57,500 bases of DNA from Methanobacteriota archaeon (GTDB lineage: Archaea > Methanobacteriota > Methanobacteria > Methanobacteriales > Methanobacteriaceae): assembly GCA_029556335.1 (NCBI GenBank), contig JAKQFA010000028.1:1-57500 (forward strand), read 5' to 3'. Below, in pieces: positions 18,849 through 27,977 of this stretch (the stretch's first letter is position 1; each line of letters begins with the position of its first letter). Below the pieces are notes generated by a model that did no database searches, was not told the origin of the DNA, and saw only the letters and a program-made list of their open reading frames with translations. Position numbers and translations under genes: made by a program.

Positions 18849-19715
18849 CTATTTCTTTCTGTTACTTTCAATTTCTTCTCTTATCTCGCAGGCTTTGCAA
18901 AGCACTGAAGATGATGGTTCTCTGCATCGTTGACATTCCTGAAGTTCAATTCCCATTTGTGGAAGTTTTCTGAATTGAAAGGATTTCTGGAAGGATTTTA
19001 ATATGTTCATCTTGGTACCAGGATGTTTTTCTTCCAACTGGTTAAGATAATTCTTCAAATATGAACGAAAAGAAGTGTGGGCGTAGGGACATTCCGCCAT
19101 ATGAACCTCTAATTCATTTACCACCACCCAGTGGCCCACTTCTTTCTCTTGAATCTTCCATAAGGGCTTGATACGGGGTATCATCCGGGGATGGATACGG
19201 TCCAGTTTTGGCCCAAATTTAGCAAAGCGTCGGGTGTCAGCACGAGCAAAGCTCATTAGAAATGATTGAATCTCATCATCCAAGTTATGTCCAGTAGCCA
19301 GTTTATCCACCTCTAAGTCATTAGCAGTCCTGTTTAATAGGTAACGACGGAAAACTCCGCAGGGGATGCAGGCGGTTTGATAAAAATTCGTGGCTTGATC
19401 CAAGGTGATGTCCATTTCTGTTTTCAGCGATTTTTCTATAAGTTCTATTCCTAGTTCACTGGTATGTTGACGCGCAATTTGCAACCCATCAGCCCGGTAC
19501 CCGGATATACCCTCATCAATGGCAATGGCCACCAGTTCAAAGTTAAAGATTTCTCTAAAATTATAAAGTGCATGTAAAGTAAGTACACTGTCTTTACCAC
19601 CAGAAAGGGCTACAGCAACCTTTTCATCAGGATCTATAAGGGAATAGTCGGTGATAACCTTTTCAATCCTGTTTAAAAGACCCTGGTTGAAGGTCTCCTT
19701 GTTCAGGGATCTCAT
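18849..19715 (-). CDS. ncsA: tRNA U54 or wobble uridine 2-thiolation enzyme (NcsA/TtuA family)
   Basis: 288 residues. PP-loop ATP pyrophosphatase with ALSGGKDS near residue 37, a catalytic CIPCGVFRR motif (two cysteines), a third cluster cysteine in AECPYAHTSFR, GHNLDDE, and a C-terminal zinc finger (CQRCREP and CKAC). Family members use a 4Fe-4S cluster to activate and transfer sulfur to tRNA uridine. Most relatives begin with another zinc finger of about 25 residues; here a TAA at 19734-19736 closes the frame, so this finger is missing. Whether the target is U34 or U54 cannot be told. Divergent from the gene at 19751 with only 35 bases between. Confidence 0.85.
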   Translation of the reverse strand: MRSLNKETFNQGLLNRIEKVITDYSLIDPDEKVAVALSGGKDSVLTLHALYNFREIFNFELVAIAIDEGISGYRADGLQIARQHTSELGIELIEKSLKTEMDITLDQATNFYQTACIPCGVFRRYLLNRTANDLEVDKLATGHNLDDEIQSFLMSFARADTRRFAKFGPKLDRIHPRMIPRIKPLWKIQEKEVGHWVVVNELEVHMAECPYAHTSFRSYLKNYLNQLEEKHPGTKMNILKSFQKSFQFRKLPQMGIELQECQRCREPSSSVLCKACEIREEIESNRKK

Positions 19716-19750
19716 AAATGATATATGAACCAGTTAACATAAATAAAACT
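19716..19750. promoter_or_regulatory. 35-bp divergent promoter, both messages probably leaderless
   Basis: Only 35 bases separate the ATG codons of the ncsA-type gene and the MTH1187-family gene. TATA-like boxes for each direction fall inside or at the edge of the opposite gene's start (ATAAATGATATATG at about 19714-19727 for plus; TTTATTTATG at about 19739-19748 for minus). With 25-30 bases from box to start, both transcripts would begin at or next to their start codons. Confidence 0.45.
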
Positions 19751-20053
19751 ATGATATGCGCAGAATTGACTATAATTCCCATAGGAACCTCTGAAACCAG
19801 TCTGAGTAGATATATTGCAGCGGCCATTACGGCATTGGAAGATACTGGTATAAAATACGAATTAAATGGAATGGGGACTCAGTTGGAAAGTGAAACCCCA
19901 GATGAACTCTTCGATGCTATTAAAAAGGCTCATGAAGCTATGTTTCATGAAGGGGTTCTTCGGGTTGCTACCAGCATAAAAATTGACGACCGTCGAGATG
20001 CAGATAAAGGATTATCTCAGAAGATTCTGGCTGTTAAAGAGAAACTTAGATAA
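19751..20053 (+). CDS. MTH1187-family (UPF0045) thiamine-binding-type protein
   Basis: 100 residues from ATG 19751 (MICAELTIIPIGTSETSLSRYI), the usual start of the family; the longer frame from 19718 overlaps the opposing promoter. The family, DUF77/UPF0045, adopts a ferredoxin-like tetramer and members bind thiamine or its precursor. Typical motifs are the TSLS stretch, LNGMGTQLE and KIDDRRD. No ribosome site is visible, consistent with a leaderless message. Not clearly linked to its neighbours. Confidence 0.87.
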   Translation: MICAELTIIPIGTSETSLSRYIAAAITALEDTGIKYELNGMGTQLESETPDELFDAIKKAHEAMFHEGVLRVATSIKIDDRRDADKGLSQKILAVKEKLR

Positions 20054-20407
20054 ATAGTTTCTGACTGGCCTTTAAGATACCTTTTATGATAGTTAACTTG
20101 GTTTACACCTCCATAGCCTGAGATAAGATAGGAGGTATTATTTCTTCACTCAAAAACAAATTCTTTTATAGGACCTATATTCTCCTTTAACTTCTATTTA
20201 GACTGGGAAATAGATGAAAATATCAAGGTTTAAAAAGGTATTAATTATTACATCGTTTAAATCCCCTTAAATTTTATAAATTTGCCCCATCATGCCTATT
20301 TTTTAGTGTTCAATTATCAAGTCACCCCACCTTATTCTGAATATGAAAAAAGTTTAGTTCAAGTGGGCCCTGCAATATTAATGGTCCGTGCTTGCTGGAT
20401 AGAAAAG

Positions 20408-20530
20408 TATTTATACAAATTTAACATTGAGTAATAATTGCCTATTAATAGGCATCATGCTGGAGGAATTCCATTCGTGATTATCCAATAATCACCCCCC
20501 CCAAAGGAGCTCCTCCATGCATTTTTTAAA
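20408..20530 (+). ncRNA. Candidate structured small RNA with its own TATA box
   Basis: This lies in a 505-base stretch (20054-20558) without a gene. A TATA box (TTTATAC, 20410-20416) predicts a transcript start near 20436. Downstream are three nested or consecutive stems: GCCTA/TAGGC (20440-20453); an outer stem ATGCTGGAGGA at 20457-20467 with TCCTCCATGCAT at 20511-20522 (one bulge); and inside it GTGATTAT/ATAATCAC (20477-20495, perfect, three-base loop). A run of eight C (20495-20502) is left single-stranded, and T6 follows at 20522-20527. The rest of the stretch holds only a weak ACCTCC/GGAGGT pair at 20107-20136. Confidence 0.5.
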
Positions 20531-20558
20531 TGCATTCTAAAAATTTTCCTCTTATTTA

Positions 20559-21653
20559 TTAAAACAACTCATTTGCAGCCGTTGATATTACATTAACTAT
20601 TTTTTCCACATCTTCAACGCTTAAATTGGGATGTACTGGTAGAGATAAGACCTCATTTGCTGCTTTTTCCGATTCAGGGCAATCTGCATCAAAATTTAAG
20701 TCCCGATATAATTTCTGTTGGTATAATGTTATGGGATAATGAATTCCGGTCCCTACACCATTTTCATTGAGAAACTTCATGAATTCTTCCCGTTTACCCC
20801 CACCCACTCGGATAGTGTACTGGTGAAACACGTGCTCTGCCCCTGCCAGGACGTGGGGATGTTGAATGCCCGGTATTTCCTTTATGTGCTCGGTTAAATA
20901 CTCTGCATTTTCTTGGCGTCGTTGGTTAAAACCATCCAACTTCTTCAGTTGCGACAATCCAATGGCTGCTGCTATATCAGTCATGCGAAAGTTGTACCCC
21001 AGAACTACGTGGCTGTAACGCTCTTTCTCACCATGAGCCCTTAGTATTCGAGCATTGTCAGCTATTTCCTCGTTATCAGTGGTTATGATACCTCCTTCAC
21101 TGGTGGTCATGTTTTTGGTAGGGTAAAAACTAAAACACCCCATATCACCTAGGGAACCCGTCTTTTCATTGTTATAAAGAGCTCCATGAGCTTGTGCCGC
21201 GTCTTCAATCACCACCAAATCGTTGTCCCGGGCCACACGATTTATCTCATCCATCTGGGCTGGCTGTCCATATAGATGTACTGGCAGTAGCGCCCTGGTT
21301 TTATCGGTGACAGCTTCTTCAATTTTGGAAGGATTTATATTGTAGGTTAAAGGGTCTATATCTACAAAAACTGGGCAAGCTCCAGCATACAATATACAAT
21401 TACCTGTGGCTACGAAGCTGAAAGGGGTGGTGATCACCTCATCACCTTTTCCTATCCCCGCCGCCAAGATTGCCAGGTGCAAAGCCGTGGTCCCGGAACT
21501 TGCTGCTACGGCATGATCCACACCCACATATTCCGCAAATTTTTCCTCAAATTCAGCCACCCGGGGGCCCTGAGCAATCATTCCTGATTTTAATACTTTA
21601 ACCACGTTATCTATTTCTTCCTCACCAATTAAGGGCTTAGCAATGGGTATCAT
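20559..21653 (-). CDS. DegT/DnrJ/EryC1 aminotransferase
   Basis: 364-residue PLP-dependent sugar aminotransferase of the DegT/StrS family. Visible: ASSGTTALHLA (near 52), DAAQAHGA with the PLP-contacting Asp, and FYPTKNMTTSEGG carrying the Schiff-base lysine. The GIHYPITLYQQKLY block is typical. Such enzymes add an amino group to nucleotide-linked keto-sugars for cell-surface glycans or glycoprotein sugars. No other sugar-nucleotide genes are adjacent, so the product sugar is unknown. GAGTGAT precedes ATG 21653. Confidence 0.92.
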   Translation of the reverse strand: MIPIAKPLIGEEEIDNVVKVLKSGMIAQGPRVAEFEEKFAEYVGVDHAVAASSGTTALHLAILAAGIGKGDEVITTPFSFVATGNCILYAGACPVFVDIDPLTYNINPSKIEEAVTDKTRALLPVHLYGQPAQMDEINRVARDNDLVVIEDAAQAHGALYNNEKTGSLGDMGCFSFYPTKNMTTSEGGIITTDNEEIADNARILRAHGEKERYSHVVLGYNFRMTDIAAAIGLSQLKKLDGFNQRRQENAEYLTEHIKEIPGIQHPHVLAGAEHVFHQYTIRVGGGKREEFMKFLNENGVGTGIHYPITLYQQKLYRDLNFDADCPESEKAANEVLSLPVHPNLSVEDVEKIVNVISTAANELF

Positions 21654-21853
21654 AATATCACTCGAATTGTAATCAAAAAATTCTCTCTATAAAAAATTAT
21701 AAAGCCTAATGGGAAAAATTACTTGATTGTTGCTTTTTTAATAAATACATTCTAATTCTTTGCCTTAAAAAAATGTTGCATCAACAAAGAATTTGACTTG
21801 TGAATCAGTTGCTATACATTGCAACTTATAAAAAGAAAAGAATAAAAAAAAAC

Positions 21854-22771
21854 CTATATACGGAAAATGGCCCCTAATTCCTGTTTTCGATTCCAATATA
21901 GTACTAACAGCATCAAAACAACTGCCAATATCAGAAAAAAAATACCGGTACATGGTTTAGAAGCAGGTGCTGTGATCAGTGAAGGCAGGCCTGGTAGGCC
22001 AGAGTCTGCAGAGTTAAATATTAATGCCACGAAGAGATTGTTAACCAAGTGCACCCCCATGGCGGTTTCCAGGCCATTATCAACCAGGGTAATGATCCCC
22101 AACATTAGGCCAATAAGGAAGGTGGAAATCACTATGGACAGGCTCTGGTCCAGGTTAGTTCCATTAAAAAAATGTACCAGCCCAAACATGGCTGATGTAA
22201 CCAGTAAAGGGATGACCGGTCCTTTAGAGATGAGACTGATACCCTGCATTAGGTATCCCCTGAAGAGTATTTCTTCGAAGGAGGTTTGCACCGGGAAGGC
22301 CAATGCACTTAAAACCAGCAGCAAATAAAAGGATTCGGGATTTAAAGACACTTGGTAGGCACTGGGGTTGAGGAATAAATCAGGGAAGCTAAGTAAAGAG
22401 ACTATCACTAACCAGATAAAGCCCCCCTTAAAAAACATCCTCCATCTAAATCCCACTCCATAATTAATCAAGATCCTAAAGTTTTTACGATGCAAAAAGT
22501 GAACAAAAAGGTAGAACAGGAAGAATGATAGGGCGTAGGTAACCCCAGTTATTAGAACTAGAAATAGATGGCTGTTGACGGAAATTAGGCTATTTATCAT
22601 ATCCGGACTAATAATGGGGTAGTATAAAACCGTGTAAACAACTATTATTAGTGCTAATAGCAGTCCAGCAGCTATGCTCGCCAGTCCTATTGAACCCACC
22701 GTGGTGAGAACATATCTCCACCAGTTGTTTTTACCGGTTTTTGCATTTTCAAGGTAGGGTAACTGGGACAT
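21854..22771 (-). CDS. CPBP-family intramembrane protease
   Basis: 305 residues with about eight membrane spans. The CPBP (CAAX protease/bacteriocin-processing) motifs are present: EEILFRGYLMQ, FGLVHFFNGT and a third with HLVNNLFVALIF. These form the glutamate-type active site of Rce1-like proteases. The archaeal substrates are unknown. It is on the same strand as the aminotransferase but 200 bases upstream; that gap holds a short inverted repeat AGTTGC/GCAACT (21807-21826) and AT-rich sequence. Divergent from trm1. Confidence 0.87.
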   Translation of the reverse strand: MSQLPYLENAKTGKNNWWRYVLTTVGSIGLASIAAGLLLALIIVVYTVLYYPIISPDMINSLISVNSHLFLVLITGVTYALSFFLFYLFVHFLHRKNFRILINYGVGFRWRMFFKGGFIWLVIVSLLSFPDLFLNPSAYQVSLNPESFYLLLVLSALAFPVQTSFEEILFRGYLMQGISLISKGPVIPLLVTSAMFGLVHFFNGTNLDQSLSIVISTFLIGLMLGIITLVDNGLETAMGVHLVNNLFVALIFNSADSGLPGLPSLITAPASKPCTGIFFLILAVVLMLLVLYWNRKQELGAIFRI

Positions 22772-22882
22772 GATACCAACTCCTAAACTAATTAGTTAAG
22801 TCTTACTATAAACTACCCTTATTAGGCCTATTAATTGAACACTATTATAATATGAAGATAGAATACTCGGGGGTTTTAATTT

Positions 22883-24058
22883 ATGGATCACGTGCTTATA
22901 AATGAGGGGCTGGTGCATATCAGAATTCCTCCCTTTGAGAAGGTATCATCTCGGGCACCAGTTTTTTACAACCCCGTCATGGAACTGAACCGGGATCTTT
23001 CAGTGCTGGCCCTTCAGCAATTTAAATCCGAAATAGAAAAGGGACTGAGTATCTGCGATGCCTTCGGAGGCAGTGGTATCCGGGGTATACGCTACGGGAA
23101 AGAGGTTTCAGGAGTAGATGGAGTGGTGATAAATGATGTTAATCCACTGGCAGTGTCACTAGCCAGGGATAATTCCCTTGAAAATGGTTTGGACAATGTC
23201 ACCGTCTGTCAAATGGATGCTAATCTCCTTCTAAGGCTTTGTAAGGGTAAATTCAACGTGGTAGATATTGATCCTTTTGGAACTCCGTCTCCCTTCATAG
23301 ATTCTGTTGCCGTTAATCTACCCCGGAATAGTATGCTGGCCGTGACCGCCACCGACACTTCGGCACTGTGTGGAACCTACCCCGAACCTTGCATAAGAAA
23401 GTATGGTTCTAATTCCCTTAAAACAGAGTACTGTCACGAAAATGGTCTAAGGATACTGGCTGGGTATTTATCCCTGTCTTTTGCTCGGTACAGGAAGTTT
23501 TTAACCTTCAAGTTCTCCCACAGCACTGAACACTATCTGCGCTTATATGCCACCATCAGTAAAGGGGCTAAAAAAACTGACAAATCCCTCAAAAATATGG
23601 GTTACATTGCCCACTGTCCCAGTTGCCTTAACCGTCAGGTTTATAGAGGTATGGCCCCCATTGTAGATGTCAAATGTACCCGATGTAACCATCTGATGAG
23701 GGTGGCAGGTCCTCTGTGGTGTGGAGATATACAGGATTCGGATTTCATATCAGGAATGATTGAAAAAAGCAGTGAATTAGTGTTAAACCAGGAAAAAAAT
23801 GCCATTAAACTTTTAGAATTATGCAAAGCCGAGTCTGGAGCACCACCTACTTTTTATGACATTCACACCATCTGTAGCAAGCTTAAAATTAGTGCACCAC
23901 CTCTGAAGGATTTGCTAGATCGACTCAAAGCAGAGGATCACATGGCTACCCCCACTCATTTCACGCCTACCGGGATAAAAACCTCTGCCCCACTGGAAGT
24001 AGTGGAGAGTTTAGTTGAAGACTTGGTTAAAAAACAGAAATTTTATCCAGAAAAATGA
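22883..24058 (+). CDS. trm1: tRNA (guanine26-N2)-dimethyltransferase
   Basis: 391 residues. Trm1 dimethylates G26 of tRNA using S-adenosylmethionine. The motifs are FGGSGIRGIRY (SAM binding), VVIDPFGTPSPFIDS in the form DIDPFGTPSPFIDS, and the archaeal/eukaryal C-terminal domain with a zinc site CPSC...CTRC at about 247-272 and a SGPxW-type AGPLWCGD block. Length is as expected. The ATG at 22883 is preceded by AT-rich sequence with a CGGGGG but no typical ribosome site. Confidence 0.95.
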   Translation: MDHVLINEGLVHIRIPPFEKVSSRAPVFYNPVMELNRDLSVLALQQFKSEIEKGLSICDAFGGSGIRGIRYGKEVSGVDGVVINDVNPLAVSLARDNSLENGLDNVTVCQMDANLLLRLCKGKFNVVDIDPFGTPSPFIDSVAVNLPRNSMLAVTATDTSALCGTYPEPCIRKYGSNSLKTEYCHENGLRILAGYLSLSFARYRKFLTFKFSHSTEHYLRLYATISKGAKKTDKSLKNMGYIAHCPSCLNRQVYRGMAPIVDVKCTRCNHLMRVAGPLWCGDIQDSDFISGMIEKSSELVLNQEKNAIKLLELCKAESGAPPTFYDIHTICSKLKISAPPLKDLLDRLKAEDHMATPTHFTPTGIKTSAPLEVVESLVEDLVKKQKFYPEK

Positions 24059-24088
24059 AAGGGTTATGTTGATATCCCGATAACTCCT

Positions 24089-24778
24089 CTATTCGTAGTT
24101 CAGCATGCCTTGGGTGTAATAATACTGTAGTTCCGAGGCGTGCATCCATTCAAAGGTTCTGTAGGGCAAACTCAAGTAGGGTTGTATCATTCCCTTTATT
24201 ATATAGTAGTAGGCCGCCCACCGACCATACTCATACCAGCAGATCTGGACGTACAATGGAAATCCACAGCCTTGGTTAACAATGGGATTACCCGCCCGGG
24301 CTGTTCCATGATAAACCATGGGTATAGGGCCCTGTTGGCCTTTCTGCCTAGCTATTTTTCTTACATAGGCCATAGCCTCGTCGTAGTCATCAAATATCTT
24401 ACCATCCGCTTTGTATTTCCACCGATCCTTGGGTATGCCATATATGAATGTTTGCAGCACATCATTCCAATCTATATCCGTTTTAGCCCGGTTAACCTTG
24501 TCCACAAAGGCCAGTTCAATTATAGTAACGTTGTTTTCGGTGTAGTGCCGGTAGTTGGAATCACCAGCGTAGTGTACTACCAAGACACATTTAGACCCTC
24601 TTTGTTTACCATAGTCAGCCAACACCTCAGAGTGGGGGTGGCCTGGGAACATATCAGGGTTGGCAAATTTAACAAAGCCCAGTCTTCCCACCGGGTCCAC
24701 TGGACCTAAAAGGGCTGAGAAGAATAAAAAGACTCCGAATATAGACAGGAGGATTACTATGATGAATTGCCATTTCAA
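24089..24778 (-). CDS. Unknown membrane-anchored or exported protein
   Basis: 229 residues, not recognised. A hydrophobic N-terminal span (residues 4-25, KWQFIIVILLSIFGVFLFFSALL) is followed by a soluble domain rich in Tyr and Trp (YAGDSNYRHY, CWYEYGRWAAYYYI, HASELQYYYTQGMLNYE), with cysteines at SKCVLV, QGCGF and ICWY. The span is probably a signal anchor, with the domain outside. The start is TTG 24778, which has AAGGTGA four to five bases upstream; an ATG two codons later is out of frame. No homology to neighbours. Confidence 0.72.
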   Translation of the reverse strand: MKWQFIIVILLSIFGVFLFFSALLGPVDPVGRLGFVKFANPDMFPGHPHSEVLADYGKQRGSKCVLVVHYAGDSNYRHYTENNVTIIELAFVDKVNRAKTDIDWNDVLQTFIYGIPKDRWKYKADGKIFDDYDEAMAYVRKIARQKGQQGPIPMVYHGTARAGNPIVNQGCGFPLYVQICWYEYGRWAAYYYIIKGMIQPYLSLPYRTFEWMHASELQYYYTQGMLNYE

Positions 24779-25193
24779 TATTTCACCTTATAAATTAGAT
24801 GACCTTTTTAGTATTCATTATTGTCTGTTGTATTTTTAATTCAAACATTCATAGAAGAAATCGAATATAATTTATAAGGCCCTTTTCTCATCCTTAAAGG
24901 TTTTGATCAGGACAGGTTGACATTGCATATAATCTGTCTTTTTTTTGGGAGAAATAATATGGTTTCAAATTGATGCTGCAAAATTAATTCATATTTCTAT
25001 TTATATTGATCCAAAAATATTATTATTTATATAAATTGGGAAATGTAGAACATGGTAATGGTTTTATAAAAATAAGAATAATATTATCAATCCCTTTTTT
25101 TAAATACTGTTTTTTTGAAGTGCGCCATCGAAAATAATATCTTATATTAACTTCATATAGTGATTTGTTAATAACGTTTAGAGGTGATTGAAA
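24779..25193. other. Gene-free AT-rich stretch
   Basis: About 415 bases between two divergent genes. On the plus strand a GACAG/CTGTC hairpin (24911-24938) is followed by a run of T (24939-24946) and preceded by a TATA-like ATTTATAAGG near 24870, which could give a very short transcript. Further TATA-like boxes occur near 25028 and 25143, the last suitably placed for the DUF4013 gene. No coding frame stands out. Confidence 0.4.
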
Positions 25194-25877
25194 ATGGATA
25201 TTGGAGATATAATATCTGACTCCATTAAGTATCCATCCTCCAATTGGGGAAAGGTACTTATTTTGGGAGTTATAATGATAGCCTCGATTTTGATTGTACC
25301 GATTTTCATAGTGTATGGGTACGTGTTCAGAATCATTAAGGCTACACTTGCTGGGCTGGATGAACTTCCCGAGTTTGATGAGATTGGGGAAATGTTCGTT
25401 GATGGCCTGAAACTATTTGTAGTTGCAATTGTTTACGCAATTCCAGTATGGATACTATCTTGGATTTTAAGTGCAGCACTAGGCTCTGGAATTACAATGA
25501 GCTACACTACCAGCCTGGATCCTACCATGATGTGGGGCTTGTTCCTGGGAAACATAGTAGTCGCAATATTGGCAGTGATAATTGGTCTAATTGAAATCAT
25601 GGCCATAGCAAACATGGCTTATTATGATGGAGACATGGGAGCTGCTTTCCGATTCAGCGAAATCCTAGACTACATATCCCGTATAGGATGGGGTAAGTAC
25701 ATAGCGACCTACATTGCAATTGCCATTGTAGCATTTATCGGATTCCTAATAGGGATGCTAACCATGTTCATCCTGATAGGAATAATTCTACTGCCACTGA
25801 TAATTGCTCCTTACATTGCCATGTTCGGTTCCAGGGCCATAGCTCTCTTGTTCATTGATGGAGTAGCTGAAGAGTAA
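25194..25877 (+). CDS. DUF4013 membrane protein
   Basis: 227 residues from ATG 25194 (MDIGDIISDSIKYPSSNWGKV), with GAGGTGAT at 25181-25188 six bases upstream; a TTG six bases earlier overlaps that site. About six hydrophobic spans. The protein matches the DUF4013 family, which is expanded in Methanobacteriales, begins with the same DIISDSIKYP motif, and has no assigned role. It stands alone between AT-rich spacers. Confidence 0.82.
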   Translation: MDIGDIISDSIKYPSSNWGKVLILGVIMIASILIVPIFIVYGYVFRIIKATLAGLDELPEFDEIGEMFVDGLKLFVVAIVYAIPVWILSWILSAALGSGITMSYTTSLDPTMMWGLFLGNIVVAILAVIIGLIEIMAIANMAYYDGDMGAAFRFSEILDYISRIGWGKYIATYIAIAIVAFIGFLIGMLTMFILIGIILLPLIIAPYIAMFGSRAIALLFIDGVAEE

Positions 25878-26403
25878 AAAAAATTTCCTTTTACTATTTT
25901 TTTTTATTGTTTGGCTAAATAGATAAAGTGGGATGTAATTCCCTGGTTAAAACAATTCCAAACAACCAGCACCTTGGTTGATGATTAAATCCACTTTTCT
26001 TATTACAATTTCTCTCAAACCATGTGCTGCTTCCACTAGTACCGCTAAAACGAATATTCACGCGTTCAACCACCCCAGACGGTGTTGCTTGTTTTTCTCC
26101 TCCTAAGTCCATCCACAAAGATCACATGCGTCACTGTTTTTTAGCAGCCTAACACAGCTGAATGTGTACATCCCGGACCTAATTTGACAACTAGGGATTT
26201 TTGAGAGTCTCCCCATAGACTGTAATCTTTGAAGCATGCCATTTAAAAAAAAACCTGGATCGGGGATGTCATTTGCAATGCATCTATAACAACCCAGGCC
26301 AGTGTATTGACGGGTCAACATTAAGGCAACAATAAAAATTGTATGTTATAATAATTTAATAAGTACCATAATATAATCATTGTTCATGTAAAGGTGGAAT
26401 TGT
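25878..26403 (-). pseudogene. Gene-free stretch with possible decayed coding remnant
   Basis: 526 bases without a convincing gene. On the minus strand two overlapping short frames (26321-26103 and 26118-25915) cover it, but neither resembles a protein start. In other minus frames there are protein-like pieces broken by stops and shifts: VKLGPGCTHSAVLGC, then KTVTHVIFVDGLRRRK, then AVLVEAAHGLREIVIRKVD ending in NQGAGCLELF and a stop. This looks like a frameshifted relic, family unknown. A promoter for the Lrp gene is expected near 26350-26390. Confidence 0.22.
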
Positions 26404-26883
26404 ATGAAAGGAAGTGACTTGCCGGATACAGTGAAAATTGATGACCTGGACCGTGACATTATCAGCATATTCAACAAGGATGGAAGAATTTCCTACCGTA
26501 AAATCGCCAAAAAACTGGACATATCCATTGGAACCGTACACAACCGCATGGAAAAACTCATCCGGAATGGAGTGATAAAAAAATTCGCACCGGTAATAGA
26601 CCATCAAAAATTGGGTTACAACCTTACCACAATCATCGGAGTTAGGGTAAAGGGAGGAGTTTTAAGAAACTGGGAAGATCGCACTGCCTATCACCACAAC
26701 GTGCTGTGCATGTATGACGTAACCGGGGAATTTGATGCTATACTCATTGCCCGGTTTAAAGACACAAACGATCTGGATACGTTCATTAAAAAGCTCTTAA
26801 AAGAGCCCGATGTTCAGAGAACCTACACCCAAACCGTTTTAAATATAGTGAAGGAAGATTTAAGTTCAATAAAGCTACTTTAG
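26404..26883 (+). CDS. Lrp/AsnC-family transcription regulator
   Basis: 159 residues. N-terminal helix-turn-helix (LDRDIISIFNKDGRISYRKIAKKLDISIGTVHNRMEKL, residues 14-52) and a C-terminal RAM/ligand-binding domain from about 75. Lrp proteins form dimers to octamers and respond to amino acids or other small ligands. AAGGTGGA lies seven bases before the ATG. It precedes the histone-deacetylase homologue by 59 bases on the same strand and may control it, though the target set cannot be read from the sequence. Confidence 0.92.
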   Translation: MKGSDLPDTVKIDDLDRDIISIFNKDGRISYRKIAKKLDISIGTVHNRMEKLIRNGVIKKFAPVIDHQKLGYNLTTIIGVRVKGGVLRNWEDRTAYHHNVLCMYDVTGEFDAILIARFKDTNDLDTFIKKLLKEPDVQRTYTQTVLNIVKEDLSSIKLL

Positions 26884-26942
26884 CAGGATTCCATCTACAG
26901 CAATGAAAGACTTCCAAAAACTGTGACATGGAGATAGCATAA

Positions 26943-27968
26943 ATGATGGCCCTGGTTTATTCACCCGAATACTTGGAACATAAAACTTCCAACCATCCCG
27001 AATCCCCAGATCGACTTATAAAAATAATGGAAGGCCTAGATGAAGCTGATTTGCTGAGAAAAATTCCCATCTTTGAACCATGCATGGCTACCGAAGAAGA
27101 CATAGAGCGAGTACACACTTCGGATCACGTTGAAAAGATCAGGACCTTCTGTGAAAGTGGCGGAGGTTATCTGGACTTTGACACCTACGCCTCACCCCAA
27201 AGCTATGAAATAGCCAAACTAGCTGCAGGTGGAGTTATAAAAGCATCGGAACTGGTACTTGATAATTTTAGCAGTGCATATGCACTGGTAAGGCCTCCGG
27301 GTCATCACGCCACCAGAGAACGTGCCATGGGTTTCTGTTTGTTTAACAATCTTGCCGTGGCCCTGGAGTATCTTCGGAAAGTTAGAAAAATCAATAAATT
27401 TATAATATTCGACTTCGATGTCCACTATGGTAATGGAACTGCCAATATTTTTTATAACGACCCGGATGTCCTGTACATCTCCATTCACCAGGACCCACAC
27501 ACCATCTTCCCATCACAAGGTTTCTTAGAAGAGATGGGCGGGGGGCCGGGAAGAGGTTCCAACCTGAATATTCCCCTATCACCTGGTTCAGGGACTCCAG
27601 ACTATATATATATCCTGGAAAGAATATTACGACCAGTTTTTAAAGAGTTTAATGCCAATTTTCTCTTTTTCGATGTGGGCTTTGATGCCCACAAGGATGA
27701 TCCGCTCTCCCGGATTTTTCTGGATGACGATTTTTTTGAATGGATGGCTATGGAAATCTTAAATCAACCTCAACCACGGGTTCTAACCCTGGAGGGGGGT
27801 TACCATCTGGAAGCCATGAAACGGTGCAACCTGAAAATGATTAATCTATTGAAGGAAGAAAGATTAGAACATTCCCCAATTTCTCCTGATATGACAGAAG
27901 TTCGGGATGAAACCAAAAAACTATACCGACACATCGAGGATAATTTTTCACCATTTTTCACGTTCTGA
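26943..27968 (+). CDS. Histone deacetylase/acetylpolyamine amidohydrolase family protein
   Basis: 341 residues, one full class II-type HDAC domain. Active-site elements are all present: RPPGHHA with the paired histidines, DFDVHYGNGT with the zinc-binding Asp and His, GFDAHKDDP with the second zinc Asp, and LEGGY with the transition-state tyrosine. The substrate may be acetyl-lysine on proteins (archaeal histones or Alba, acetyl-CoA synthetase) or acetylated polyamines; sequence alone does not decide. Start ATG 26943 or the next ATG 26946. The next gene begins ten bases after its stop. Confidence 0.9.
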   Translation: MMALVYSPEYLEHKTSNHPESPDRLIKIMEGLDEADLLRKIPIFEPCMATEEDIERVHTSDHVEKIRTFCESGGGYLDFDTYASPQSYEIAKLAAGGVIKASELVLDNFSSAYALVRPPGHHATRERAMGFCLFNNLAVALEYLRKVRKINKFIIFDFDVHYGNGTANIFYNDPDVLYISIHQDPHTIFPSQGFLEEMGGGPGRGSNLNIPLSPGSGTPDYIYILERILRPVFKEFNANFLFFDVGFDAHKDDPLSRIFLDDDFFEWMAMEILNQPQPRVLTLEGGYHLEAMKRCNLKMINLLKEERLEHSPISPDMTEVRDETKKLYRHIEDNFSPFFTF

Positions 27969-27977
27969 GGAGATTTG

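Noticed and set aside
20054..20558. tRNA or other known RNA gene
   Set aside because: No T-loop or acceptor pattern; stems do not match tRNA, RNase P or SRP RNA.
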